NCBI GenBank assembly: GCA_020161455.1 | Contig: JAIUNZ010000003.1 | Span: forward strand, 124,001 to 188,000 | Origin: Bacteroidota bacterium | Lineage (GTDB): Bacteria; Bacteroidota; Bacteroidia; Flavobacteriales; Flavobacteriaceae | Length of the DNA: 64,000 nucleotides | Direction of reading: 5' to 3' | Shown: positions 1-8,941 of the stretch, piece by piece | Layout of the letters: each line of letters begins with the position of its first letter | Numbering within the stretch: position 1 is the stretch's first letter | The notes under the pieces: model-generated | What the model was told of the DNA's origin: nothing | Database searches by the model: none | What the model saw: the letters and a program-made list of their open reading frames with translations, nothing else | Program-made: the position numbers and the translations under genes

Positions 1-27
1 TATGAAATCCTATTGATTGGAAAAGTT

Positions 28-675
28 TTAAATTATATTATTATCTTTTGCTTTTTGAACGGCTTCTATTTTTGAATGCACTTGAAGTTTGCTATAAATA
101 TTTTCGATGTGTTTTCGAACTGTTGATGGTGACAGAAAAAGGTTTTCGGCAATTTGATTATAATTTAATCCTTTGCTTAACTGTTCCAAAACTTCTACTT
201 CGCGGGTTGTTAATTTGATATCTTCTTGTTCTTTGGCTTCAAAATCTACTGGGTTTCTAAGTAATTTTAATGTTTTTAAGGCAATGGATGGATTCATGGC
301 TGCGCCACCATTTAGTGTTTCTATGATGCCTTGGTGTAGCTCTTTTGGGTTTACTTCTTTTAAAAGATATCCATCGGCACCTGCTTTGATTGCGTTGAAA
401 ATATTTTCATCGTTATCGAAAACGGTGAGCATTATTATTTTTAGTTGTGGGTATTTTGCTTTGACTATCTTGGTTGCTTCGATGCCGTTGCATTCAGGCA
501 TTTCGATGTCCATTAGAATTAGGTCGAGGTTTTTGTCTTTTTCTAATTTTGCAAGTAAATCATTGCCATTAATTGCTGTATATTTTAGTGTTAAATCATC
601 AAAAAAAGATAATTTTTCGGCTACTGCTTTTTGTAAAAAAACATTATCGTCCACTATGGCTATACGTGTTGACAT
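28..675 (-). CDS. NarL/LuxR-type response regulator
   Basis: DNA-binding response regulator of 215 residues. An N-terminal receiver domain (about 1-120) shows the acidic pair DD near residue 9-10, the phospho-acceptor Asp in the segment LILMDIEMPE near residue 56 and the conserved Lys in LLKEVNP. A C-terminal LuxR-type helix-turn-helix (about 150-212) contains LTTREVEVLEQLSKG and SPSTVRKHIENIYSKL. It should be phosphorylated by one or both TPR sensor kinases transcribed towards it just upstream (1044-4872). It is separated from them by 368 bases that hold a large inverted repeat at 714-765, a plausible autoregulatory operator. Family assignment is firm; the target genes are unknown. Confidence 0.93.
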   Translation of the reverse strand: MSTRIAIVDDNVFLQKAVAEKLSFFDDLTLKYTAINGNDLLAKLEKDKNLDLILMDIEMPECNGIEATKIVKAKYPQLKIIMLTVFDNDENIFNAIKAGADGYLLKEVNPKELHQGIIETLNGGAAMNPSIALKTLKLLRNPVDFEAKEQEDIKLTTREVEVLEQLSKGLNYNQIAENLFLSPSTVRKHIENIYSKLQVHSKIEAVQKAKDNNII

Positions 676-1043
676 TTTGCGTTGTATTTAATATGGATGT
701 AATTTACAAAAAAGTCCTTTCCAAATCAAAAGTGTTTGGGTACTTATACATGATTTGAAAAGGACAACAATAAAAACAACCAGTTTTTATTTTTTATATT
801 TTAGAAAACCACAAATTGAGTTACAAAGATGATTTTAATTACAATAAAACGAAATACGGCAAATGCCCTATTTATTTTTTGCTCTATAGTTTTTTTTTGA
901 GTTTGTGAGAATTGATTTTAAAAAAATAGCCACTTTTAAATAGTAATTAACTGCCGAACATTTGTCTGTTTTACTCAACTGATTTGATTTTACTCAACTT
1001 TTAATATTGTAGCATTACTTTATAAATAAAAAATTTTATCGGT
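676..1043. other. Intergenic region between regulator and kinase genes
   Basis: No gene is visible here. It is the upstream region of the response regulator. It holds a 15-bp inverted repeat (714-728 and 751-765) and two copies of a 12-base direct repeat TTTTACTCAACT (969-980 and 988-999). The rest is AT-rich sequence without a recognisable element. Confidence 0.6.
714..765. promoter_or_regulatory. 15-bp inverted repeat upstream of response regulator
   Basis: Arms GTCCTTTCCAAATCA (714-728) and TGATTTGAAAAGGAC (751-765) are complementary at 14 of 15 positions with a 22-base spacer. The element ends about 40 bases before the regulator start at 675. NarL-type dimers bind inverted repeats, so an autoregulatory operator is plausible; a transcript hairpin is the alternative. 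Confidence 0.4.
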
Positions 1044-2981
1044 TTATGGCATTGGCACTTTAAAAATAATAATGGTTCCTATGCCTTTTTGGGCATTCAT
1101 TTCAAATGTTCCTCCGATGTCTTTTATTCTTTTTTGCATATTTACAATTCCGTTTCCTAAATTTACTTCATCCGAAGAAAAACCTATACCATTATCATTA
1201 ATAGTTACTTTAATGGTATCATTTTCTTTAAACATGTCAATAGAAATGGCTGTGGCATTAGCATATTTTATGCTATTATTTATGGCTTCTTGTATGGCCC
1301 TATAGATATTCATTCCTTCAACCGAACTGAATTGTATATCGATTAAACGTTCGTCAACTTTGAATGTAAAGGCAATTTCGGTTTTGACAATTTTTGCTTT
1401 TTCTACAAAATTATGGATGCGAGATTCAAGGTCTTCTAGTGTAATTTGACTTTTGTTCATTGCCCAAATGGTGTCGCGAAGCTCAATAATGGTTTCTCTA
1501 GCAAAATTGCTTATTCCAGAAAGTTTGTTGTCTAGTTTGTCGTTATTGATATTGAAAGCATATTTTACATTGTCAACAGATGATATGATGAAGGTTAGTT
1601 GTGAGCCTATATTATCGTGTAAATCTCTTGATATTTGAAGGCGTTGCTCTTGCAACTTGTTTTGTGTTTCAATTTTTGCAATTGCCGATTTTAACTCAAA
1701 TTCTTGTTGTTGTTGTTTGTTTCTAATTTTTTGTTGACGGTAAATTAGCCACCCAATTAGTGCAATGATTAGTGCTATTCCGATTACTAAAAACAATCGG
1801 TCGCGGGTTTGTTTGATTTCTATTTCTTTTAAAAGTAATTGTTTTTCTTTTTTGGCTGTTTGATATTTTGTTTCGAGTTCATTGGTTTGTTTTGCAATTG
1901 CTGTTTCTACTATTTTGCTTTGAATGTTTGTTGCTAGGTTATTGTAGTAATTAACGCTATCAGGTTGATGTAAATAAGCATAGGTGTGGATGAAGAATTG
2001 ATAGGTAGATAGCAATAATTCTTGCTCACTTGGGTTGTTTTGATAGCGTTTTTTTAATTGATACAGTACTTTATTTGCTTGATCAAAACGTTGGTACATG
2101 ATGTGTTCTTTGGCAATACTGAGATCGGAAATGGAAGCGTCTTTTTTTACACTCAAACTGTCTTTAACTGCTTTTGAGTTTGCAAAAAGTGTTTGTGCTT
2201 CGCTGGATTTTTTTTGTTCTGATTTTATTACGCCAAGGTTGTTCATGGCGCTACTTAATGCTACATTGTTTGCTGATTTTTTTGCAGAAGCGATACTTTT
2301 TTCATAGAGTTTTAGTGCGTTAAGCGTGTCATTTGTTTTTAAATAAATATTTCCAAGTGTTAGATAGGATGTGCTCAATCCGTTGTCGTCTTTCTTTGCT
2401 TCTTGATACTTTATGGCATCGTTTAAATACTTTTTGGCTTTTGGATAATTCTTCAATTCAAAGAAAAGTGCGGCTACATTGCCTTTGGTATTTGCTACTA
2501 TTTCGGGGTTGTTTGTTTTCTCGAAATAGTCTATGCCTGCTAAGTAATATTGTAGAGCTTTTTCTTTTTTGTTTTCTTTGTTGTAGATGTTTGCCATGTG
2601 CAGGTTTATTTTGGCAATGCCTACATTATCTTTTCTGGCTTTTCTAATGTTTAGTGCAACACCATAATACTTTTTTGCGTTTTCGAAGTCGTTTCTTCTG
2701 AAATATATGGCACCCAAATCACTATTAACTTGCGCAATGAGTACCGAATCATTTAGTTTGGTAGATTCATTCATCGCTTTTTTGCTGTAAACCAAAGCCG
2801 AATCGGTAGAAACATTGACATAATACCATGCGATGTCTGAATAGATTGTTGCTTTTCTTTTATCATCTGGATTGGTTTTTAACTCAGTTTTTAGTTTAGT
2901 GATGAGTTCTAGCGCATTTTGAGTAAATCCAAAAGTTCCTTTTAAAAAAAGCAGTAGCAATGTGAAGTAAACCTTATTCAT
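1044..2981 (-). CDS. TPR sensor histidine kinase (HisKA_3)
   Basis: Membrane sensor kinase of 645 residues. A signal peptide (MNKVYFTLLLLFLKGTFGF) precedes tetratricopeptide-type helical repeats to about residue 350, a coiled coil, one membrane helix at about 395-415 (LFLVIGIALIIALIGWLIY), a HisKA_3 dimerisation domain with phospho-acceptor His in QISRDLHDNIGSQL, and a C-terminal HATPase_c domain with the N-box segment EAINNSIKYA and the G-box segment DNGIGFSS. It starts only 4 bases after the stop of a second kinase of the same build, so the two are co-transcribed and probably feed the regulator at 28-675. The core around the phospho-His is residue-for-residue the same as in its neighbour. 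Confidence 0.93.
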   Translation of the reverse strand: MNKVYFTLLLLFLKGTFGFTQNALELITKLKTELKTNPDDKRKATIYSDIAWYYVNVSTDSALVYSKKAMNESTKLNDSVLIAQVNSDLGAIYFRRNDFENAKKYYGVALNIRKARKDNVGIAKINLHMANIYNKENKKEKALQYYLAGIDYFEKTNNPEIVANTKGNVAALFFELKNYPKAKKYLNDAIKYQEAKKDDNGLSTSYLTLGNIYLKTNDTLNALKLYEKSIASAKKSANNVALSSAMNNLGVIKSEQKKSSEAQTLFANSKAVKDSLSVKKDASISDLSIAKEHIMYQRFDQANKVLYQLKKRYQNNPSEQELLLSTYQFFIHTYAYLHQPDSVNYYNNLATNIQSKIVETAIAKQTNELETKYQTAKKEKQLLLKEIEIKQTRDRLFLVIGIALIIALIGWLIYRQQKIRNKQQQQEFELKSAIAKIETQNKLQEQRLQISRDLHDNIGSQLTFIISSVDNVKYAFNINNDKLDNKLSGISNFARETIIELRDTIWAMNKSQITLEDLESRIHNFVEKAKIVKTEIAFTFKVDERLIDIQFSSVEGMNIYRAIQEAINNSIKYANATAISIDMFKENDTIKVTINDNGIGFSSDEVNLGNGIVNMQKRIKDIGGTFEMNAQKGIGTIIIFKVPMP

Positions 2982-2985
2982 ATTT

Positions 2986-4872
2986 TTATTTTTTTAATCG
3001 AATGGTAATCGTTGTTCCTTTATCAATTATTGAATTAAACTTTATTTCGCCGTTGATATCTTTTACTCTTTTTTTCATATTTTCGATACCGTTTCCAAAA
3101 GAAACTTGGTTTTGATTAAATCCTTTTCCTTCGTCTTGAATGATGATTTCTATGGTATCATTTGTTTGGTTAATTTCTATTGAGATACTTTTGGCTTCGG
3201 CATATTTTATACAGTTGTTGATGGCTTCTTGTATGGTTCTATAGATATTCATTCCTTGTACGGAAGTGAATTTCACTTCTTTTAAACGGTCGTCAACATT
3301 AAAATTGAAGGCAATTTCTGTTTTGGCAATTTTGGCTTTTTCTACAAAATTATGGATGCGTGATTCTAAATCTTCGATGGTTATTTCGCTTTTATTCATT
3401 GCCCAAATGGTGTCGCGAAGTTCTATGATGGTTGCTTTTGCAAAATCGCTAATGCAAGAAAGTTTACCATCAAGTTTATCATTATTGATGTTGAAAGCAT
3501 ATTTTACATTGTCAACAGATGAAATGATAAAGGTTAGTTGCGAACCAATATTATCGTGTAAATCTCTTGATATTTGAAGGCGTTGTTCTTGTAATTTGTT
3601 TTGTGTTTCAATTTTTGCAATGGCCGATTTTAGCTCAAATTCTTGTTGTTGTTGATTTCGTTTTAGTTTTTGCTGACGGTAAATTAGTAGTGAGATTATA
3701 ATTAACCCAATGGTAATTAGGGATAAAATTAAGAATTGGGCATTCTTGCTTTTTATTTCGGTTTCGCTTTTAAATAATTTTGCTTTGGCCTGAAGAATTT
3801 CATTTTCTTTTTTTTCGCTTTGGTATTTTACTTCTAGTTCCGAAAAGGTTTTGTCGCGTTCTACATCAAAAACTGAATCTCTAATTTTGATGTATTCTTC
3901 GAGGTCGGCAACGGCTTTTTGGTATTTTTTTGTTGTGGTGTGAAACTTTGCTCTTGCGGCATAAATGTCTCTTAGTTTTTCGGCACTATTGCTTTTTAAT
4001 GCAAATTGATGGGCTTTAGAAAACCATTTTTCAGCTTGAAGATAGTTACCTAACTCCGATTCTATGGTTGCCAAATTGGTGTATAAAGTGGCTCTTCCAT
4101 AAAAGAAATAAATGTTTTCTTTTTTATCGCTGATTTCAGAAATTTTTAACCCCGATGTCAACCAGCGTTTTGCTTCTTTATATTTTTTTTGTTTAAGTAA
4201 CGTATTACCAATATTATTGAACGTTGTTGGAATTTTTAGTGTGTCGCTTCCTTTAAAAAAGCTCAAAGCCTTTTTATGATAATACAAAGCACTATCGGGT
4301 TGGTTCCAATCATCAAAATTAATGGCTATTGAATTATAGGCTCTCCAAAGACTTCCGGGATTTGTCTGTTTTTTTTTCTTAAGCTTTAGCAATGCTTTTT
4401 TACCATAATCAATTCCTTTTTCAAAGCTTTCGTAGTCGTGATAATCAACAGATAAATTAATAAAGTACTCGGTAATCCAAGCTTCATTTTTTTCTTTTTC
4501 GGCAATTTTCAATCCTTTTAGCGAATAGGCAATTGCTTTTTCATATTGTCCTTGATTGTTGTAGAGTTTGTTGAGATTTAAATAAACCGTTAAAAGTGAA
4601 TTTAAATCTTCTTTTCTTTGTAATAATTTGATGGCTCTTTCACCATATACTACTGCACTATCAAATTGATTATAATCAGTGCATCGTGCATTTTTACAAA
4701 AGTAGTATTGTCCTTCGTCGGCTTTTGTTTTAATACTTTTTTTGGCAATTTTAAAATAATAATCTGACGAATCGGACGAAGTAAATGCTTTGCCAAGGGT
4801 TTCATGAAGGCTTTGAGCATTAAAAGTATTTTGAAACAAAAAGATGAAAAATAAAAAATAAAAACACCTCAT
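2986..4872 (-). CDS. TPR sensor histidine kinase (HisKA_3), paralogue
   Basis: Membrane sensor kinase of 628 residues and first gene of the kinase pair. A signal peptide is followed by periplasmic TPR-like repeats (to about residue 340), a membrane helix near 380-400 (FLILSLITIGLIIISLLIY), the HisKA_3 motif QISRDLHDNIGSQL and a HATPase_c domain ending in DEGKGFNQ and NGIENMKKRVKDI. From the linker through the phospho-His region it is nearly identical to the downstream kinase, while the sensor half differs. This suggests a duplication with either strong constraint or gene conversion in the core, and two inputs converging on one regulator. The ligand is unknown. Confidence 0.93.
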   Translation of the reverse strand: MRCFYFLFFIFLFQNTFNAQSLHETLGKAFTSSDSSDYYFKIAKKSIKTKADEGQYYFCKNARCTDYNQFDSAVVYGERAIKLLQRKEDLNSLLTVYLNLNKLYNNQGQYEKAIAYSLKGLKIAEKEKNEAWITEYFINLSVDYHDYESFEKGIDYGKKALLKLKKKKQTNPGSLWRAYNSIAINFDDWNQPDSALYYHKKALSFFKGSDTLKIPTTFNNIGNTLLKQKKYKEAKRWLTSGLKISEISDKKENIYFFYGRATLYTNLATIESELGNYLQAEKWFSKAHQFALKSNSAEKLRDIYAARAKFHTTTKKYQKAVADLEEYIKIRDSVFDVERDKTFSELEVKYQSEKKENEILQAKAKLFKSETEIKSKNAQFLILSLITIGLIIISLLIYRQQKLKRNQQQQEFELKSAIAKIETQNKLQEQRLQISRDLHDNIGSQLTFIISSVDNVKYAFNINNDKLDGKLSCISDFAKATIIELRDTIWAMNKSEITIEDLESRIHNFVEKAKIAKTEIAFNFNVDDRLKEVKFTSVQGMNIYRTIQEAINNCIKYAEAKSISIEINQTNDTIEIIIQDEGKGFNQNQVSFGNGIENMKKRVKDINGEIKFNSIIDKGTTITIRLKK

Positions 4873-4916
4873 AGTAAAAGTTTATGCATATAAATATACA
4901 AAAAATGACATACAAA

Positions 4917-5198
4917 TCAATCAGTTCTTTTTGTGTAATTTTCTTCAATCAATTCATAATTTAAATCATAAATGTTCTGGCTAATTGTTTGGTTTATTGA
5001 GGCTATTTTTTGTTTTAAATCATCTGACAAAATCAACTGATTGTTTTGCTTTTTTTGCTCAATACTCAATTGAATAATAAAATCCTCAAGTGCTGAAATT
5101 TTACTTTTAAAGTTTTTTCTATCTATACTAATTTTAAAGCTTAAAAAAAACACCAAGCCTACTAGAAATAAGAAAAGTAATAGTAATAAATAGGTCAT
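4917..5198 (-). CDS. Small membrane-anchored coiled-coil protein
   Basis: Predicted protein of 93 residues. The first 22 residues form one hydrophobic helix (YLLLLLFLFLVGLVFFLSF), followed by a charged helical segment with coiled-coil character (SALEDFIIQLSIEQKKQNN). No family is recognised. It lies 44 bases upstream of the two-kinase unit on the same strand and could be co-transcribed with it. Its short length leaves some doubt that it is translated. Confidence 0.6.
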   Translation of the reverse strand: MTYLLLLLFLFLVGLVFFLSFKISIDRKNFKSKISALEDFIIQLSIEQKKQNNQLILSDDLKQKIASINQTISQNIYDLNYELIEENYTKRTD

Positions 5199-5296
5199 AA
5201 CGATAGCTAATAAAGATTAAGTTTCCCAAACTTATCTAACAAAAATTACATTTAATATTGAATATTATAATATGATGATTGCTTATTTTTTTGACA

Positions 5297-5327
5297 AAAA
5301 AAGACCTGGAAACACAGGTCTTTTTTA
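5297..5327 (-). terminator. Rho-independent terminator after lipoprotein gene
   Basis: Stem AAGACCTG / CAGGTCTT with loop GAAACA, flanked by A-runs and T-runs on both sides. It lies just after the stop of the minus-strand lipoprotein gene at 5345. Confidence 0.85.
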
Positions 5328-5344
5328 ATTTTTTTATTTACAAT

Positions 5345-5878
5345 TTAATCTAAAGGAATGTTAAAAGAACCTTCTGTAATTTCAATTAAAGCACCATCAC
5401 CCGTATTTTTTTTAGCCATGTAATGGAACGTTCCTTTAATGTTACTGCTTGTTACTTCAGAAACACTAACTTCACCAACCTTTGCTCCTCCTTCATATGG
5501 TGCTTGCCAAGTAGTTGATTCAAATGCTGTTGGATTTGATGGATCAACTAAAATTTCCATATAACTAGCAGTTGCTTGACCAAAACCTGTAGTACCACCG
5601 CCAATATCATAGGTTCCCACACCATTATAACTTCCTACATTAATATAAAATGCTTTGCTAGATGTGCCGCCAGTATTTCCTTGAAGAATTAGAACATTAC
5701 TAGATATTGTTGCAAAAGTTGTTATTTCTAGAGTTGTTACGCTTGTTCCGTTAACTTTTGCTTTCATAGTTCCTGAGCCAGCGTCTCCACCGCTTCCTCC
5801 ATCGCTTTTGCTACAAGAAGAGAGAGATACTGCTATTGTAGCAAATAAAATTAGACCGATTTGTTTGATTGTTTTCAT
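5345..5878 (-). CDS. Secreted lipoprotein, DUF6252-like
   Basis: Lipoprotein of 177 residues. The signal peptide ends in a lipobox (SLSSC, Cys near 22), followed by a Ser/Gly/Asp-rich linker (SKSDGGSGGDAGSG) and a beta-rich domain of about 140 residues with many Thr, Gly and Val. The pattern resembles the small DUF6252-type lipoproteins of Flavobacteria; that match is from memory and moderate. It is monocistronic, with its own terminator at 5297-5327. Function unknown. Confidence 0.8.
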   Translation of the reverse strand: MKTIKQIGLILFATIAVSLSSCSKSDGGSGGDAGSGTMKAKVNGTSVTTLEITTFATISSNVLILQGNTGGTSSKAFYINVGSYNGVGTYDIGGGTTGFGQATASYMEILVDPSNPTAFESTTWQAPYEGGAKVGEVSVSEVTSSNIKGTFHYMAKKNTGDGALIEITEGSFNIPLD

Positions 5879-5940
5879 AATTATTAATGTTTAAATTAGT
5901 TTAAAAAAAATTGTTTATAGCACACTAGTGAATAAATTAC

Positions 5941-7800
5941 TTACTTTAAATCATAAGAAAGAATGGTATTGTTGTCTTTTTTATAATATAAAACTCCGGC
6001 ATACTCATCTACTTCATATTCTGGTTTTTTGTCTTTCAATACAATTTCTTTCTCTTTTGCACCTGAATCTTTGTTGATTTTTACTAAGCCAACGCCATCA
6101 TCAAGTTTTGTTAATATAAACTGTGCATTTGCAGTTGCCGCCGAGGCTTTGAAACGCTTACTCATATAATCAAATGAAGCAGAACCAATGTCGGCAAACA
6201 TTTTTGAAGCTCTATCCGCTTCTCTACCATACTCGTTATACTGACCTATCGAATTTTTATTTGCTCCTGCTCTTGCAGCCATCGAAACAGATGCTGCAGT
6301 AGAAGCAACAGCCATAACGCCACCCATTATTTTACCAAATGTTGATCTACCTGGTGATTTATAATATTCATGAAATTGTTTTGTCCCATCAAAATTGAGC
6401 ATCATTATATTTTGGTCAGAAGTTAATAGCAATCCGTTAGCACGAACTGAAAAACTATTTGGAGCTTCTTTTTCTTCAAATTTGAATTCCGATAACGTTT
6501 TTACATCTCCGCTATTTTCATCAATAGCCACTACATCATCACCAGTACTGATTAAATATCTTTTGTTTTTTGCATCATAGGTGCTTGCAACAGCACTTGC
6601 ATTTTTATATTTAATTGGTTTGTTCCAAATAGATTCTCCTGTTTTTAAATCAATAATGTTCGCATCTGAATCAGTGATATAAATCATTCCTTTTGGAGTT
6701 AAAGCCATGGTATGAATGTTTTCACCTGTTTTTAATGGTTTTTTAAACAGTGTTTCTCCAGTAAATGAAATTTTATTGATTCCACCCGACTGAATACCAA
6801 ATAATATACCGTCATCCATTACATAAAAATGCTGTACATATCCTTTTGTTTTTGGTGCTTTGTCCCATAAATCTTCTCCATCTTTTGCGCTTAACATCAT
6901 AATCTTAGATTCTGCTCTAGCTGAAAAGACACTTCCACCTTTATCAGCTACATCACTCACAATTGCTATACCTTGCGGTAATATTTCAAATCGAGTAACT
7001 GCTCCTTTTACCTTTTGAGAATCTTTCCACAATACCTCTCCAGTACTGCTTATCTTGTGAATTTTAGTGTCACCACTATTTGTGTTTTCAAATCCATAGA
7101 TTTCTTTTCCACTTTCATCTGCTGTCATCCATGATAAATCATCCACTTTTGCTGACCACACTCTGCTATTTGATTTAATATTATAACAAATTAGCTCTTT
7201 AGATGTTGGAATGTAAACCAAATTGTCTTTCATGAAAATACTACCAGTAACCGATACAGATCCCATGGTAACTTTACCGGGTTCAACAGGATAAATTAGT
7301 TTTTCTTCTTTTCCGGTTACTAAATCATAAATGCCAACCGCCATTGCAAATTTTTCTTTAGACGTTCGAATCCCTGAAACTATCAATTTGTTTTGAGGAA
7401 TAAAGACTTGTGCAGAAAAAGCATCTTTCCATCCATTTTCTTTCGTTTCAAAAAGTTGTTTTCCTATTACATAATCAAAGACAATTTTTTTAGACGATAA
7501 TTTTGCAAATCCTCCTTGAGAAATTACAACATAAGGAGTAGCTGGAATAAACTGTAATTCTTCTTCTTTTACAGAGCCATAATCCTTAAAATCAAAGATT
7601 AATTTATTTGACTCTGGTTTAATACCTGCAAATCCATCATTGTGTGCAATAAGCAGAATTCCGGTATCTGTGAGTTTCATAAAATTGATTTTGCCATCAA
7701 TAGTATAGGTATTGGTTGGAGCTGTTTGTGCAAAACTGCTATTAAAAACCATGATGGTCAATAAGCAGATAACTTTGGTTGTTTTTAAAAATATTTTCAT
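5941..7800 (-). CDS. Secreted PQQ-like beta-propeller protein
   Basis: Protein of about 619 residues with signal peptide MKIFLKTTKVICLLTIMVFN and cleavage after SFA. The start at 7800 is preferred over an in-frame Met 18 codons upstream because it puts the signal peptide at the N-terminus. The mature part repeats a WD/PQQ-type pattern (blade ends such as LYDLVTGKEEKL, MLSAKDGEDLWDK and IIDLKTGESIWNK), typical of an outer beta-propeller. A Gly/Ala-rich stretch (GGVMAVASTAASVSMAARAG) interrupts it near residue 500 and might contact membrane. No catalytic motif is seen. It may be a scaffold or binding protein. Confidence 0.8.
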   Translation of the reverse strand: MKIFLKTTKVICLLTIMVFNSSFAQTAPTNTYTIDGKINFMKLTDTGILLIAHNDGFAGIKPESNKLIFDFKDYGSVKEEELQFIPATPYVVISQGGFAKLSSKKIVFDYVIGKQLFETKENGWKDAFSAQVFIPQNKLIVSGIRTSKEKFAMAVGIYDLVTGKEEKLIYPVEPGKVTMGSVSVTGSIFMKDNLVYIPTSKELICYNIKSNSRVWSAKVDDLSWMTADESGKEIYGFENTNSGDTKIHKISSTGEVLWKDSQKVKGAVTRFEILPQGIAIVSDVADKGGSVFSARAESKIMMLSAKDGEDLWDKAPKTKGYVQHFYVMDDGILFGIQSGGINKISFTGETLFKKPLKTGENIHTMALTPKGMIYITDSDANIIDLKTGESIWNKPIKYKNASAVASTYDAKNKRYLISTGDDVVAIDENSGDVKTLSEFKFEEKEAPNSFSVRANGLLLTSDQNIMMLNFDGTKQFHEYYKSPGRSTFGKIMGGVMAVASTAASVSMAARAGANKNSIGQYNEYGREADRASKMFADIGSASFDYMSKRFKASAATANAQFILTKLDDGVGLVKINKDSGAKEKEIVLKDKKPEYEVDEYAGVLYYKKDNNTILSYDLK

Positions 7801-7878
7801 TTGTTTAGATTTATAAAATTGTATTTTACAAACCTCTGAAAAATATAAACTCAAAGAAATAAGGCAGATGCCCTATTT

Positions 7879-8826
7879 TTAAAACTGCACCTGTGGAAGC
7901 TTTTCTTTTATCTTTAAAATTTTTTGTTCAAGAGAAACTAAAAACTTTTGATGGCTTTCACTTTCGGGATTGAAAGGTTTGTGAGAAAGCGATTTTTGTA
8001 TAGAACAAATTTCATTCATTATCTCAAACTCTGTTTCTGATACATAATTTTCAAAAAAGCGAACCCAGATATAATCTATAGCCACTTGGCTGGGATGCAA
8101 CATATCTTCGGCATAAAAACGGTAATCTCGCAGTTCGTCCATCATGATTTCGTAACTTGGAAAATAATTGGAAGTTGGAAGTTGGAAGATGGAAGACTGA
8201 AGTGCTGTTACTAAATGTGCTTTACTTTGTTGGTTTTCTATAAAACCGTCTTTGATGTGTCGAACTGGTGAAATGGTGAAAATAAAATGGCAATCGGGAT
8301 TGATTTTTTGAACTAAAGCAATCGTATTTTGAATAGAACTCTGAATTTGTTCCACCGAAAGCAACTCTTTTTCAAACTCTTTTTGCGGCACTTTATGACA
8401 ATTAGCAACAATTTCGTTCGATGTTTTATGACGGTAAACCCATGAAGTTCCGTAGGTAATTTGGAAATGAGTTACTTTGGTAATTTGTTGATGTGATTGG
8501 TCGATGGTGTGATTTAATGATTTTAAAAAATCTTCTTTATCTGGATTACTCAACCCTGAATGCACTTCATAGCAATGCCACAAGTCGTTATGCAGAAATA
8601 CATCTTGGTCTGTAAATGGTTTTTGATTTACCATTCGGTCAACCAACTTTTCTATTGAAACTGGATTAAAAATGATTCCAAATGGATTTATTGTAGTTTG
8701 AAACTTAAAATACTCCAATTTTTCACCCATGTTTTCAGCAAAACACGAACCCAATAACAGCAATTGACTATTGTAATCAATTGGGTTTTGGGATTTTTTT
8801 ATTGGAATGATTGTTCTAAAGTCCAT
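7879..8826 (-). CDS. GSCFA domain-containing protein
   Basis: Protein of 315 residues beginning MDFRTIIPIKKSQNP. The family-defining motif GSCFAENMGEKL lies near residue 29, and an SGNH/GDSL-like fold is suggested by HPSQVAIDYIW near residue 235. The start at 8826 is preferred over the in-frame Met at 8868: a -7 element (TAAATTTG on the minus strand, 8861-8854) lies between the two. It is divergent from the ABC exporter. GSCFA proteins are widespread in Bacteroidota and presumed to be esterase-like; the substrate is not known. Confidence 0.88.
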   Translation of the reverse strand: MDFRTIIPIKKSQNPIDYNSQLLLLGSCFAENMGEKLEYFKFQTTINPFGIIFNPVSIEKLVDRMVNQKPFTDQDVFLHNDLWHCYEVHSGLSNPDKEDFLKSLNHTIDQSHQQITKVTHFQITYGTSWVYRHKTSNEIVANCHKVPQKEFEKELLSVEQIQSSIQNTIALVQKINPDCHFIFTISPVRHIKDGFIENQQSKAHLVTALQSSIFQLPTSNYFPSYEIMMDELRDYRFYAEDMLHPSQVAIDYIWVRFFENYVSETEFEIMNEICSIQKSLSHKPFNPESESHQKFLVSLEQKILKIKEKLPQVQF

Positions 8827-8913
8827 AATAACGAATTGTGAATTCAAAAATACCAAATTTAACTTCAAAACAATTTAATAATCTACAACAACTACTCGAT
8901 TGAGTATTATTAG

Positions 8914-8921
8914 TACTTTTG
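8914..8921 (+). promoter_or_regulatory. -7 element of ABC exporter gene
   Basis: TACTTTTG matches the Bacteroidota -7 consensus TAnnTTTG and lies 20 bases before the ATG at 8942. No TTG at the usual spacing is present. Its place argues that translation starts at 8942, not at the upstream TTG codon at 8900. Confidence 0.45.
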
Positions 8922-8941
8922 CATTTCAAAATTTGCTACAC

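Noticed and set aside
8900-8941. Upstream TTG start of the ABC exporter
   Set aside because: A -7 element at 8914-8921 lies inside this extension, so the ATG at 8942 fits better.
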